Below, piece after piece: positions 25,110-34,278 of a DNA stretch of 64,000 nucleotides (its first letter is position 1; every line of letters begins with the position of its first letter). The stretch lies in IMG/VR virus record IMGVR_UViG_3300025889_000088, positions 30,520 through 94,519 of that record; one strand, 5' to 3'. A program made the translations under genes and the position numbers. The DNA is from a virus. Below the pieces are notes generated by a model that was not told where the DNA came from, did not search any database, and worked only from the letters and a program-made list of their open reading frames with translations.

Positions 25110-27005
25110 CTATATTTTTGCTAAACGGATGATATCTTTGAGCATATCGTCTGCGGGTTCTTTTTCTTCACGCATATCGAACTGACGCTCAAATGCGTCA
25201 AGTGCATCAATCATCTTAATAGAACCAGCATTACCAGAAATCTCATTGATAAGTTTATCGTTATCGTTATCATCAATGAGTGGTTTGTCTAAATGACCGT
25301 GTTCACCGAATACTTCATTATAAGAGTAACGGTCTACGTTTTCTTGATATCCCCAACCATGCTCCATAATATCGTAGATATTACCATTTTCGAAATACTC
25401 ATATGCGTATTCATCATCACTGGCGGCTTGGTAAGCGTCAAGTAATAAATGATGATCGTTGAGATACAAGGTTACTTCGTCATTTAGTCCTGTGATTTCG
25501 GCACCGAGATCATATGGATTTAGAGGTGTATAATCTACATACTTCATAATGCGGCGTTCAATGGCTCCACGATAAGTCATACCCTCGTATTCTTCCATAT
25601 CACCTTTGTATTCATCGTCAAGTTGGAACACATGCGCTTTATTAAACGCATCAACCATATACTCCCAATAACGATGGCGTTCACGCTGTAGTTTCCACAA
25701 TGCTCGTTCTGGGTCAGTGCTATCACCTTCGGCAAAAATCTTATCTTGATACCAGTTAGGTAGGCGACGAATAAGTTCCACGAAATACTGGTCATCAAGG
25801 TCTTCTGCCTCAAAGTCAGTTATTTCAGAAATATCTTCGGGGTCATTTAGAATCTTGAATAGTTTATGAACAGGATGATGATACTCAAACTTATCATTAC
25901 AGAATGTCTCAACATCACCGAATGTTTCCAAAACGATTCTGTTCTCTTCTTTCTGCATTTCATATGGCGCAATATTTTTTTCACGCATTTTCTCATATAT
26001 CTTATCAAGATCATCTTGTGTGATATCAGCAAACTCTTTTTCACGAAAACCAGCCAGTGCGCTTTTCAGTTCTGGTTTCTCGTCTTCTAACTCTTCTCTC
26101 TCGTCATCGTCCAAGTCATTCATAGAGAAGTTGTTTTGTGCGAGATAACCACCGCCCTCAATACCTTTGATAGCATCGTGTTTGAGTAGAGCTACAATAT
26201 ATGGATGAAACTCTGACTGTGGTTTCTCGTTGAAACGACCTTTCATTTCTCCAAGTGTTCCATCACTTTGCAGAATGAATGTTAGGTATGGTTGGTAATA
26301 TGTTTTGCCCTTCTGCTGAACTTCTTTACGAAGTGAAAGAACTGTATCATCACTATATGAGCGAGGGGAGTTACCACAATGCCCCATAGCATTACCTTCA
26401 ATGGAGCAAGAAGGTCTGGCTAAATCCCACCACGCAAAGCCATCACCAAAGTCAATGAGTTTTTCTGGCTTGCCCATATGATGATCATCGCTTCTATCGT
26501 ATTGGTCCAATGAGATATTGAACCTGGCGTTTTCTTTCCAGCGTTCCTCAATGGTTTCCATAGCATCTAAAATCTTTTGTGATGGGTTCCATCCAAACTC
26601 TAAGGTATCAATGTTTTCAAGTTCAAGTGACTTGAAGTGTTCAATCTTATTCTTGAACCAGTTGGACAATACCATCTGCTTCGCTACAGAGACAAGCTCG
26701 CCGCCGTCTTCGCCCATCTTATTGGACATTTTTGTTTTTTCTTTATCAAATACCGATTGATATTCTGGAACAGCGCCAGCCAAATGACTTAGAATGAACA
26801 GACGGACGTAGCGCATATACCATAGGATTTGTGCGCTATTTGGTTTGCCGTTTGTTTGGAATGTTTTGTATGCCCAATCAAAGTTTTCTTTGGCGATACC
26901 AAGTGTCTCTACATTTTCCTTTGGGTCCAGAAACTGAAACATCTGCTTGAAATCAGATTTTGGGCTTTCTTGTAGCATGTCCAGTTTATTCAATAGGTCA
27001 CGCAT
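25110..27005 (-). CDS. Large hypothetical protein, 631 aa, PcfJ-like segment
   Basis: The central part (EGNAMGHCGNSPRSYSDDTV, then a LSLRKEV strand and PYLTFILQSDGTLGEMKGR) resembles the PcfJ-like domain found in phages and conjugative elements. The C-terminal half is very acidic and rich in Tyr. It starts MRDLLNKLDMLQESPKSDF, like several T4-like virus proteins that begin with a short amphipathic helix. Role unknown. Confidence 0.75.
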   Translation of the reverse strand: MRDLLNKLDMLQESPKSDFKQMFQFLDPKENVETLGIAKENFDWAYKTFQTNGKPNSAQILWYMRYVRLFILSHLAGAVPEYQSVFDKEKTKMSNKMGEDGGELVSVAKQMVLSNWFKNKIEHFKSLELENIDTLEFGWNPSQKILDAMETIEERWKENARFNISLDQYDRSDDHHMGKPEKLIDFGDGFAWWDLARPSCSIEGNAMGHCGNSPRSYSDDTVLSLRKEVQQKGKTYYQPYLTFILQSDGTLGEMKGRFNEKPQSEFHPYIVALLKHDAIKGIEGGGYLAQNNFSMNDLDDDEREELEDEKPELKSALAGFREKEFADITQDDLDKIYEKMREKNIAPYEMQKEENRIVLETFGDVETFCNDKFEYHHPVHKLFKILNDPEDISEITDFEAEDLDDQYFVELIRRLPNWYQDKIFAEGDSTDPERALWKLQRERHRYWEYMVDAFNKAHVFQLDDEYKGDMEEYEGMTYRGAIERRIMKYVDYTPLNPYDLGAEITGLNDEVTLYLNDHHLLLDAYQAASDDEYAYEYFENGNIYDIMEHGWGYQENVDRYSYNEVFGEHGHLDKPLIDDNDNDKLINEISGNAGSIKMIDALDAFERQFDMREEKEPADDMLKDIIRLAKI

Positions 27006-27299
27006 CTACCACTCCTTGCTTGCTGCTAACTTTGCATACATTGTATGGTCATATGTATTTGCTTGCATACGCTGGGCAAGTTCTTCTACGCTATCCCAAT
27101 CCGGTTCTCTATTCCACTTCGCTGGTGGATTGATACCGTTTACCATATTTGCTAAAAACTTCCAATATGAGTTAGGGTCTTTACGGGCAAGCTCGCTCAC
27201 GAAACCTCTTTCCTCATATGGTTTATGTGCGAAATCCCATACACGATTGGCGAGAGTTTGGAAGTCAATCATTCCTTCGTATAGTTGAGATAAACGCAT
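27006..27299 (-). CDS. Hypothetical protein, 97 aa
   Basis: Begins MRLSQLYEGMIDFQTLANRV; the MRLSQLYEG start is typical of small proteins in marine T4-like phages. It abuts the 631-aa gene directly. Function unknown. Confidence 0.75.
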   Translation of the reverse strand: MRLSQLYEGMIDFQTLANRVWDFAHKPYEERGFVSELARKDPNSYWKFLANMVNGINPPAKWNREPDWDSVEELAQRMQANTYDHTMYAKLAASKEW

Positions 27300-27309
27300 T
27301 ATTCATTCC

Positions 27310-28041
27310 TTAGAATGTGCTAATAGCAACACGTTTCCATACTGCGGTACTTCCGTCATAAGTCCCTGTGCAGATGTAGATGTATGAGGCATCTACCACA
27401 ATCATTCCAGCAACATCGCCAGATTGTCCAGCACTTGTCGCTGGTGTACGTTGATCTAATGAAAGCCCACCACCACGAGTTAGGTCTTGAATGGAGATAA
27501 CTGAACCAGCATCGTGTGTTGTGAACTCAAAGATATATGTACCTGTAGTATCAAAAGTGATGATGTTACTTGCGTAACCCTGAATGCTTCCCGTACCAAC
27601 AGTTACTGCCGCTGGTAGGGTAACGGTATGGGCTGTATTAGTGATATCTACCTCAACTCTAATACGACCTAACTTACCAGATGCTGGGAAGTTGGTGAAA
27701 GCAAGAGTGATAGAACCGCTTGTTGAAACAGTTTGGTATGAACCTTCGCTGTAACTGCAAGTAACTGTACCAGATGTAGAACCTTTTGCTACACGGGTTT
27801 CCGCAAAGTCACGAGTTTCAAAGTCTTTTAGTAGGGCACCACCACCGCTGTTATCAAGTGTTGTTCCAGTTAGTGCGGATTTTAGGATAACTTTACTCTG
27901 TAAGTCTTCAATCTCGGTCTTCGCTTCCGTGAAGTTTGTCTTGATGTTGGTGAAGTTGTCTCTAAAACCCTGGCTATCATTGTCTTGTCCAGCCACTGGA
28001 TATGTGCCGTCAATATTGTTTGGATTCACATTTGAGGTCAT
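27310..28041 (-). CDS. Virion fibre-type protein, 243 aa
   Basis: The N-terminal NIDGTYPVAGQDNDSQGFRD and NFTNIKTNF are a module seen at the start of many marine T4-like tail-fibre or structural proteins. The rest is Thr/Ser/Gly-rich beta structure. It has an exact TATAAATA box and a GGAG site, consistent with late virion expression. Confidence 0.75.
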   Translation of the reverse strand: MTSNVNPNNIDGTYPVAGQDNDSQGFRDNFTNIKTNFTEAKTEIEDLQSKVILKSALTGTTLDNSGGGALLKDFETRDFAETRVAKGSTSGTVTCSYSEGSYQTVSTSGSITLAFTNFPASGKLGRIRVEVDITNTAHTVTLPAAVTVGTGSIQGYASNIITFDTTGTYIFEFTTHDAGSVISIQDLTRGGGLSLDQRTPATSAGQSGDVAGMIVVDASYIYICTGTYDGSTAVWKRVAISTF

Positions 28042-28066
28042 TTATAATATCTCCATTTGTATAATG

Positions 28067-28074
28067 TATTTATA
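28067..28074 (-). promoter_or_regulatory. T4-like late promoter box TATAAATA
   Basis: Exact match 26 bp before the ATG at 28041, with GGAGAT between. A normal leadered late promoter. Confidence 0.7.
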
Positions 28075-28079
28075 CATAT

Positions 28080-30512
28080 TTATCGTTCTATTGTTTCTTG
28101 TGGAAACTTTAGGAATGTGTCTCCATCATCTTTCTCGTCTTTATATAGGAATGAGTTGGCCAAGAATCGTGTTCCATCGCCGTCAAATAGCGTTTGTTCA
28201 TCAATGCCGTCATCCAAATCAAATGTTGTTTCAGATGTTTCGTTCCATTCGTCGTTATCTTTATCGTAGTTTACACTCATATCATAATCCCAGATATATC
28301 GGTCAACGATAAACTCGATTTTCTTCAAATCAATATCTGTTCTACGGTTGATATTGAAAATGATTCTATCGGCATAACCAGGATTTACATAAGCGACAAC
28401 AACGGCTGGGGTAAATCCTAAAATAGTTCCGTCATCTTGTTTGCTACGCATCCATAATGGGAGACTTTCAAGTTCAAGTTGCCCAATTTCATTTAGGAAG
28501 CGTTGATTCATGTTTTTGAATGAGTTTGGATAAAATACGTGTTGATCTGTATCGCCGGCACTTATAGCATCACTATCCCCCGTGAACCCATTTGTATCAT
28601 TTACAAGAACTGGATTTGCCCATTGATTGTTATGATTATTGTAAAAGTCAATACTTATTGAGGTGGACTTCCTTTGTGTATTTTCTTCACGATCAATAAT
28701 TTCAGCGTAAACCACTTCATATTGAACTACACCATTACGAACAGCACGAGCTTTTTTGAGTGGACCAAGAGCAACGCGCTTGTTATAGTGGTTCTTAGCC
28801 ATTGTCGCAATCATCTCAGTCGCAGTACTTGGGTTTAGACCAGTAGTAGCAATAAACCTGATATCTGATTGGATACCATACCAATAATCTGTTTTGCGGT
28901 AGATCGCTTCATTTGGAAAATCATCAGGTGATTGAATGAGGCTTTCCCAGATTTCACGCTGTGAAACTTTTGGATATGCTTTGAACCATAGATTTTCATG
29001 AGGAACGAACTTACCAGGATCAATAGTTATAGTGAACGTTCTAAATGCACTGATATCACCATCAGCATCGTAAGCCTCAACTGTAAATGTGAATATTCTC
29101 TCAAAAGTTGTTTCATTGATGATCAGGCTATTACCATCAAATGTTGTTGTTCCACCATCAAACATAAAGGTTTTGAATGATGGTCTTCCAACAATAAGAC
29201 CATCAGCACTTAGACGCAAACCTTGCGGTATTCTACTTGCTGAACCAGGTTTAAAACGATAGGAAAGGTTTTTACCTAATGTGTTATTAGCCTTGACCGA
29301 TAGTGTGCTGATTTCACCTACACGAATACTTCCCATATCTGCATCAGTAACCCAACTGATAATCTTTCGTATATCACCAACGATAGTCATGGTGAAGAAT
29401 ACCCAATCACTCTTATAATCGTTGTTGTTCTTTTTCAGTACACGGACGGCAAATGTATAATCAGTTTGTGTTGCTGCTTGGTTTGGAATATAACCATATA
29501 GCCATCCTGTATCGGGGTCAATAGTCAAACCAGGCGGCAACTCTAGGTCACCTTGGTCAAATCCATTTATCTCACTATCAAACCCACTATCATTATCAAA
29601 GCCTTCGCTATCACCAACGCCGAAACTGTACTCAATCGGATCACCGTCAAAATCTTTGCCTTCAAACTGGAATGCAAAGTAGTTATCATGTGTAACAATA
29701 CCGATATCACTCGGTTGAGTTAGAAGAACAGGAATACGCAATGCTGTCATATCCGCAGTCAATGGATATCCAGACATATCAGCAGTTAGAATATCTGTAT
29801 CAGCAGTAAATGTATCACCCGCATATACGAATAGTGAATATGTTTCTGCGACAGTTGATTTGCCATCGGTTACAACTACTGTAAATTCATAGTTTTTATT
29901 TACTGATCGTGTTCTGAAATCAAATCCAAACATATCAAATCCATTATCGTCGTTATCAAAACCAGGTGTCCCGCCGATAACTGGAACAGGCTCAATATAA
30001 CCAGATAGTAACCCATCGGAACTTATAGATACACCGTCTGGAACATCGCCGCTTAGAATACTAAATGTTAGTTCATCATCTGGATCATAATCGATGGCAG
30101 ATATTTGGTGGCTAACATAATCGCCATCACGGTATGTCCCTAACAAACCGCCATCTGTAAGAATAATAGGATCGTCCTGACCAACAACCGTTAGTTCAAA
30201 TGTTCGGTCATCAACAATATTATCACTTGATACGGCACGAACAACAAATCGTGAAGTCACATCTTTCCCAACATTAGTTGGAACACCAGCAACGAATGTT
30301 TCGCAACTTGGAAAACCTTCGCATCTCCCATCTCTGGTAAGACGAAGACCTGATGGAAGGGTGCCTGATTGTAAATAAAATGTGATACCAGGGTTTACAG
30401 AACCGGGAACATCCACATCGGGGTCACGGCAAGCAAGTTGGAAGTCATAAAACTCCGCTTCTTGGATTTTACCCAAGTCTCCTGCTGGGGTTAACCATAC
30501 TGGTGCTGCCAT
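28080..30512 (-). CDS. Large tail/baseplate-type protein with Ig-like (He_PIG) repeats, 810 aa
   Basis: Contains several copies of a putative-Ig motif, for example LPSGLRLTRDGRCEGFP, VPDGVSISSDGLLSGYI, LPPGLTIDPDTGWLYGYIP and IPQGLRLSADGLIVGRP, each about 100 residues apart in the first 500 residues. The C-terminal 300 residues differ. Such repeats occur in phage tail and adhesion proteins. Late-type box GATAAATA and GAGG lie upstream. Confidence 0.8.
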   Translation of the reverse strand: MAAPVWLTPAGDLGKIQEAEFYDFQLACRDPDVDVPGSVNPGITFYLQSGTLPSGLRLTRDGRCEGFPSCETFVAGVPTNVGKDVTSRFVVRAVSSDNIVDDRTFELTVVGQDDPIILTDGGLLGTYRDGDYVSHQISAIDYDPDDELTFSILSGDVPDGVSISSDGLLSGYIEPVPVIGGTPGFDNDDNGFDMFGFDFRTRSVNKNYEFTVVVTDGKSTVAETYSLFVYAGDTFTADTDILTADMSGYPLTADMTALRIPVLLTQPSDIGIVTHDNYFAFQFEGKDFDGDPIEYSFGVGDSEGFDNDSGFDSEINGFDQGDLELPPGLTIDPDTGWLYGYIPNQAATQTDYTFAVRVLKKNNNDYKSDWVFFTMTIVGDIRKIISWVTDADMGSIRVGEISTLSVKANNTLGKNLSYRFKPGSASRIPQGLRLSADGLIVGRPSFKTFMFDGGTTTFDGNSLIINETTFERIFTFTVEAYDADGDISAFRTFTITIDPGKFVPHENLWFKAYPKVSQREIWESLIQSPDDFPNEAIYRKTDYWYGIQSDIRFIATTGLNPSTATEMIATMAKNHYNKRVALGPLKKARAVRNGVVQYEVVYAEIIDREENTQRKSTSISIDFYNNHNNQWANPVLVNDTNGFTGDSDAISAGDTDQHVFYPNSFKNMNQRFLNEIGQLELESLPLWMRSKQDDGTILGFTPAVVVAYVNPGYADRIIFNINRRTDIDLKKIEFIVDRYIWDYDMSVNYDKDNDEWNETSETTFDLDDGIDEQTLFDGDGTRFLANSFLYKDEKDDGDTFLKFPQETIER

Positions 30513-30530
30513 AATAATACCTCTTTATGG

Positions 30531-30538
30531 TATTTATC
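30531..30538 (-). promoter_or_regulatory. Late-promoter-like box GATAAATA
   Basis: Seven of eight matches to TATAAATA, 18 bp before the ATG at 30512, overlapping the stop of the upstream gene. Confidence 0.5.
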
Positions 30539-31739
30539 AAGATACGGCGTAGTAAGGAATGACGTATTCTGTACCAGAAACCTCTATTTTTACATACCCA
30601 GAAGGGTTTGCTGGTAATGCTGATGCTCCACCCGCTGAACCAACTGTCGATTGCGAACCACCTGTAATATTTACACGCTCAAAGTGACCTTGGAAAGCGT
30701 AGATGTTTGTCCATTGGTCAGCAGCAGCACCAATGCTCTGTACAGCAGAGTCTGCTAATGGGAGAATGTTACCCGCTACTGTAAGTGATGTTAGAGTACC
30801 GACAGATGTAATCGTTGGCTGTGCAGCAGTGGTTACTGTTCCGGCAGTAGTAGCAGTAGATGCATTACCTGTTAAGGCACCAATAAAGGTAGTTGCGGTG
30901 ATCGTTCCGCCGTTTGTGATATCATTTGAGTTTAGGTCAAGGTTTGCCAGTGTACGCACAACACCCGTTCCTGATGGATCAATCTCAACATCTGAGTTGG
31001 TGTTTAGTGAAACAAGCTTGTTACCGTTTAGACCTAATTCTGTACCGTTGATATCAGATGATGCAGTGATAGCGCCAGATGTAACGGCACCAGATACTGC
31101 TAGGCTTGTCAATGTGCCAACTGACGTAATAGTTGGTTGTGCGGCTGTAGTTACAGTTCCAGCGGTAGTTGCTGTATCCGCATTTCCAGTTACATTACCT
31201 GTTAGGTTACCGACAAATGCTGTTGATGTGATTGATGTGGCACCTGTAACAACGCCAGCGGCAACATTGATTGTACCTTCTAATGTAAGAGTACCAGATG
31301 ACGAAATATCGTCACCGTCGATAGTGATGTTGTCAACAGTTACTGAGGTGAACGCACCTGTTGATGGAGTAGTGGCACCAATGGTGGTATTATTGATAGC
31401 AGTTAGCACCATAGAATCTACGTGCATCTGTGCGGCATAGATGTTAGTCCATTTATCAGTTGGGCTACCTAGATTCTGAATGGCTGAATCGCTTGCTGGT
31501 AAGAAGTTACCGCTTGAAATAACCGTGTTTCCTGTACCATTTGGATCAAAGTTAATGTCGCCGTTGGAGTTGTCAGATGAAATGGTATTACCGGAGAAAG
31601 ATAGGTTGCTGAGACTTGTTCCGCCAAGTTCCGTGTAAACTTCCGTGAAATTATCATTAATTTTGTCAAATGCGTCCCTGAGATTATCCCCAGTACCATC
31701 GTTTGCACTTGCCCCGATATTGATCGTTTGTTTAGCCAT
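30537..31739 (-). CDS. Tail-fibre-type protein with internal repeats, 400 aa
   Basis: Starts MAKQTINIGASANDGTGDNL, followed by RDAFDKINDNFTEVY, a module typical of phage fibre proteins. Two copies of ATTAGTVTTAAQPTITSVGT and a LTSL sequence, and two copies of a SPTDKW/AADQWTNIYA module, show internal duplication. Rich in Thr, Ser, Gly. Probably a distal fibre or adhesin. Confidence 0.8.
   Translation of the reverse strand: MAKQTINIGASANDGTGDNLRDAFDKINDNFTEVYTELGGTSLSNLSFSGNTISSDNSNGDINFDPNGTGNTVISSGNFLPASDSAIQNLGSPTDKWTNIYAAQMHVDSMVLTAINNTTIGATTPSTGAFTSVTVDNITIDGDDISSSGTLTLEGTINVAAGVVTGATSITSTAFVGNLTGNVTGNADTATTAGTVTTAAQPTITSVGTLTSLAVSGAVTSGAITASSDINGTELGLNGNKLVSLNTNSDVEIDPSGTGVVRTLANLDLNSNDITNGGTITATTFIGALTGNASTATTAGTVTTAAQPTITSVGTLTSLTVAGNILPLADSAVQSIGAAADQWTNIYAFQGHFERVNITGGSQSTVGSAGGASALPANPSGYVKIEVSGTEYVIPYYAVS
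30781..31176 (-). repeat. Pair of direct repeats within the fibre gene
   Basis: About 75-90 bp units near 30781-30870 and 31087-31176 encode the same 25-residue segment (GTVTTAAQPTITSVGTLTSL core). The DNA copies have diverged mainly at third codon positions, so protein sequence is under selection. Confidence 0.65.
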
Positions 31740-31760
31740 TCAAGCAACTCCTGTTTTATG

Positions 31761-31768
31761 TATTTATC
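31761..31768 (-). promoter_or_regulatory. Late-promoter-like box GATAAATA
   Basis: Seven of eight matches to TATAAATA, 21 bp before the ATG at 31739, with AGGAG between. Confidence 0.5.
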
Positions 31769-31789
31769 TTCGTGGAAATATTTTTTATT

Positions 31790-31797
31790 GCTAAATA
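31790..31797 (+). promoter_or_regulatory. TAAATA box 4 bp before the htrA ATG
   Basis: GCTAAATA (six of eight), TTAT, then ATG at 31802; no ribosome binding site directly upstream. Confidence 0.35.
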
Positions 31798-31801
31798 TTA
31801 T

Positions 31802-32875
31802 ATGCGTATATTTATTGTACTGGCACTTCTGCTTATTCCCATCGCATCATTCGCTCATTCGAATGAAGAGTTTCTAGACACAGTTGATGTTGTAAGAAAA
31901 TCGATTGTTGTTGTCGAGGTTAGTCAAGAACAACCTACATTGTCTGGAATGACACCAGGATCGCTACTTGATAACTACCTAAAGAAAAACAAGCCTGAGA
32001 AGACAGGTTTAGGTACTGGGTTTATTATAAACGGTAAAGTTCCCTCAAAACACAAGTATATCATAACGAATAACCACGTAATCGACGGAGCAAAGAAAAT
32101 AAAGATTTACTTCGAAGAAGATTCAACCCCTCACATTGCTACTTTAGTAGGTACTGACCCACTCAGTGATATTGCTGTTCTAAAAATCGATGAGAAGGTA
32201 TTGGAGAGCGTAGAACCAATGTCGTGGGGAGATAGTAATAAGTTACGCCCCGGACAAGAAGTTTGGGCTATCGGGCATCCGCAAGGATTAGCTTGGACAG
32301 TCAGTAAGGGTGTTGTAAGTCACAAGAAAAGACGCATTTCCAATGGTTGGCAGACAGTGGTACAAAGCGATGTATCTATCAACCAAGGGAACAGCGGTGG
32401 TCCCTTGATGACAATGGATGGTAAGATTGTCGCTATCAATACATTTATTCTATCCAAGTCTGGCGGAAGTATCGGATTGAGCATGAGTGTTGATAGTGAA
32501 AATGCTCAGTATGTCGTAGCCAAGCTTATTGAGAATGGCAGAATTGATCGCCCTAGAATGGGAACCCATCTTCACTATGATCCCGAAACACAACAGGTGT
32601 CCATTGAGAAAGTTGAAGAAGGTAGTGCAGCGGAAGAAGCTGGGATAGAGCCAAAAGACGTAATCCTAGCAGCAGACGGTAAAGAAATCCATCACGTAAA
32701 TGATCTCTTCGATATCCTTCAATATAAATCACCATACGAAGATATGGATATTACTCTGTTAAGAGAAGGGACAACTATTGAGTTGACCATTACACTTGGT
32801 TTATTAGGGAAGGAAGAAGCTAAAGAGCAGGCAGACGAACTCTCAAATCCGAAAACTGAACCTAAGTCAGATTGA
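31802..32875 (+). CDS. HtrA/DegP-like periplasmic serine protease
   Basis: 357 aa. Signal peptide (MRIFIVLALLLIPIASFAHS), then a trypsin-like domain with His in YIITNNHVIDGA, Asp in DPLSDIAVLKI and Ser in NQGNSGGPLM, then one PDZ domain (residues ~265-335, AGIEPKDVILAADGKEI). One PDZ instead of two suggests a DegS-like layout without an anchor. Start at 31802 because the signal peptide begins there. One of few plus-strand genes; it converges on the Fe-S carrier gene with a 9-bp overlap. Confidence 0.92.
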   Translation: MRIFIVLALLLIPIASFAHSNEEFLDTVDVVRKSIVVVEVSQEQPTLSGMTPGSLLDNYLKKNKPEKTGLGTGFIINGKVPSKHKYIITNNHVIDGAKKIKIYFEEDSTPHIATLVGTDPLSDIAVLKIDEKVLESVEPMSWGDSNKLRPGQEVWAIGHPQGLAWTVSKGVVSHKKRRISNGWQTVVQSDVSINQGNSGGPLMTMDGKIVAINTFILSKSGGSIGLSMSVDSENAQYVVAKLIENGRIDRPRMGTHLHYDPETQQVSIEKVEEGSAAEEAGIEPKDVILAADGKEIHHVNDLFDILQYKSPYEDMDITLLREGTTIELTITLGLLGKEEAKEQADELSNPKTEPKSD

Positions 32876-33190
32876 GAAACTTGTACCGCAACCACAACCA
32901 GATTGCGCCAAAGGATTAGAAAAGTCAAAACGTGAACCCATTAGGTCAGTTTTCCAATCGATTTGAGTGCCAGCAATAGCAAACATACTGGCACCATCAA
33001 CCACGATTTTTACACCGTCAAAGTCCAATACTTCATCATCTTCTTGGACTTCATCCAAAGATATTTCTTTTAGAAGATAGTTGAAACCAGCACACCCGCC
33101 ACCAGATACTCCGAATACAAATGCTTCGTGCCCATAATCTTCCATTAGTTGGGAAAAATGCTTCGTCGCAGATTCAGTCAATGTTATCAT
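32867..33190 (-). CDS. A-type Fe-S cluster carrier (IscA/ErpA-like)
   Basis: 107 aa. Begins MITLTESATKHFSQLM. The three conserved cysteines are in GVSGGGCAGFNY and QSGCGCGTSF, as in IscA, SufA and ErpA. Delivers Fe-S clusters to apoproteins; two radical SAM proteins in this window need such clusters. Intact length. Confidence 0.93.
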   Translation of the reverse strand: MITLTESATKHFSQLMEDYGHEAFVFGVSGGGCAGFNYLLKEISLDEVQEDDEVLDFDGVKIVVDGASMFAIAGTQIDWKTDLMGSRFDFSNPLAQSGCGCGTSFSI

Positions 33191-33711
33191 TATACTCTCC
33201 CGTAAAACTTTGTTTCTTCTTTATTATTTACATCAAACAGATGCCAAGCACAGTTGTCTTTTCCGGTCATTTTAGAATCTTCGATCCACTTGACCCTACC
33301 AATACTCACAATCTTTTTCAACCTCGGCATATATTCTGCGCTCTGTTTGGTATGAACCCAATCAGCATCAAATAACAACCATGTTGGGGCAATATCACTC
33401 AAATGTATAATAAGAGGATGTAAGATTTTTCTGTCCCAAGGGGGATTAGTGATAAACATATCGGCACCACTAGTCCACTGTAAATCGAAAATGTCTAACT
33501 GGTCAACACTTTCGTCCTGTGGTTCTATGTCTATCGCCATCACACATTTATGACCGAAACTTTCTAAGTGTTTCACCAAGCGACTGTCACCAGCACAAGG
33601 TTCAGCAAACTTAGTACCTTCCGTAAGGTGAGGTAGCAAAGGCAAAACTGCATTTACTGGCGTCGGATAATAGTCCCTGGCGATTCTAACGAAATCGCTT
33701 CTCTTACCCAT
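33190..33711 (-). CDS. DNA methyltransferase-like protein with NPPW motif
   Basis: 173 aa. YPTPVNAVLPLLPHL, then a SAM-binding-like FAEPCAGDSRLVKHLESFG and motif IV MFITNPPWDRKILH, in the order of N6-adenine or N4-cytosine methyltransferases. No target-recognition domain. Clearer SAM site than the similar protein at 20037-20597. Target unknown. Confidence 0.78.
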   Translation of the reverse strand: MGKRSDFVRIARDYYPTPVNAVLPLLPHLTEGTKFAEPCAGDSRLVKHLESFGHKCVMAIDIEPQDESVDQLDIFDLQWTSGADMFITNPPWDRKILHPLIIHLSDIAPTWLLFDADWVHTKQSAEYMPRLKKIVSIGRVKWIEDSKMTGKDNCAWHLFDVNNKEETKFYGRV

Positions 33712-33929
33712 TACTTGTACCTGTACGTTATTCTGCCTTTTCCAAGGTCATATGTACTCATTTCGAGCTTGACACGATCACCTTCAACAATCTTAATTTT
33801 GTTGGTTCGTATCTTACCACTAAGGTAAGCTAGAACTTCGTGGTCGTTATCAAGACGAACTTGAAACATACTTTGTGGTAGAACATCGATAACGTCACCA
33901 TCAAATTCTAGCAAACCTTCTTTAGCCAC
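33711..33929 (-). CDS. infA: Translation initiation factor IF-1
   Basis: 72 aa, same length as E. coli IF-1 and alignable throughout without a gap. MAKEGLLEFDGDVIDVLPQS corresponds to [20 protein letters not shown], and then comes MFQVRLDNDHEVLAYLSGK, GDRVKLEMSTYDLGKGRI and TYRYK. It is an OB-fold protein that binds the ribosomal A site during initiation. GTG start at 33929, overlapping the previous stop (TAAGTG), with AAAGGG upstream. Not a usual phage gene; discussed in findings. Confidence 0.95.
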   Translation of the reverse strand: MAKEGLLEFDGDVIDVLPQSMFQVRLDNDHEVLAYLSGKIRTNKIKIVEGDRVKLEMSTYDLGKGRITYRYK

Positions 33930-34097
33930 TTACTGTTTCCCTTTCAATTCCTGATATCTATGTGTTAGAAACTCTTTTACAATCTCTAAGTTTTGACTTT
34001 CAATGTTATCACCCCAAGGTGTATTTGCACTTTTTGTATTCACTCTCTCCAACAACCTCTCGCAACCCGTCATTTCAATGTATTCGATACTGTCCAT
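33930..34097 (-). CDS. Small protein, 55 aa, upstream of infA
   Basis: ATG at 34097 with GGAG; product MDSIEYIEMTGCERLLERVN and on, ending ELKGKQ. Directly abuts infA, so the two are translationally coupled. Not recognised. Confidence 0.65.
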   Translation of the reverse strand: MDSIEYIEMTGCERLLERVNTKSANTPWGDNIESQNLEIVKEFLTHRYQELKGKQ

Positions 34098-34116
34098 TTT
34101 AGTTTCTCCTGCTGGT

Positions 34117-34154
34117 TAAAAGAAAAGGAATGCCAGTACTTCACCGACATTCCT
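34117..34154 (-). terminator. Rho-independent terminator after the DUF2828 gene
   Basis: On the minus strand AGGAATG (34148-34154) pairs with CATTCCT (34126-34132), followed by TTTTCTTTT. The inner loop contains a further GTGAAGTAC segment. About 125 bp beyond the stop at 34279. Confidence 0.65.
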
Positions 34155-34278
34155 CAGTCAAACTTTTGTGTATTGATACTTTTGTTCATCACGACTTTAT
34201 TTAGCATAGTTAGATTACGTAGCCCCCGCCATCGCTCGTATCTCGACAATCGTTAGACTGCCTTTCCCGTGGGTGGAG
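34155..34278 (-). other. Untranslated tail of the DUF2828 transcript
   Basis: About 120 bp between the stop and the terminator with no supportable gene. It is richer in G and C than the surroundings (GAGCGATGGCGGGGGCTACG) and may hold RNA structure. Confidence 0.4.

Noticed and set aside
30703-31440. 245-codon open frame on the plus strand opposite the fibre gene
   Set aside because: It mirrors the Thr/Ser/Gly repeats of the minus-strand fibre protein, giving a Val/Pro/Thr-rich product with no ribosome binding site.
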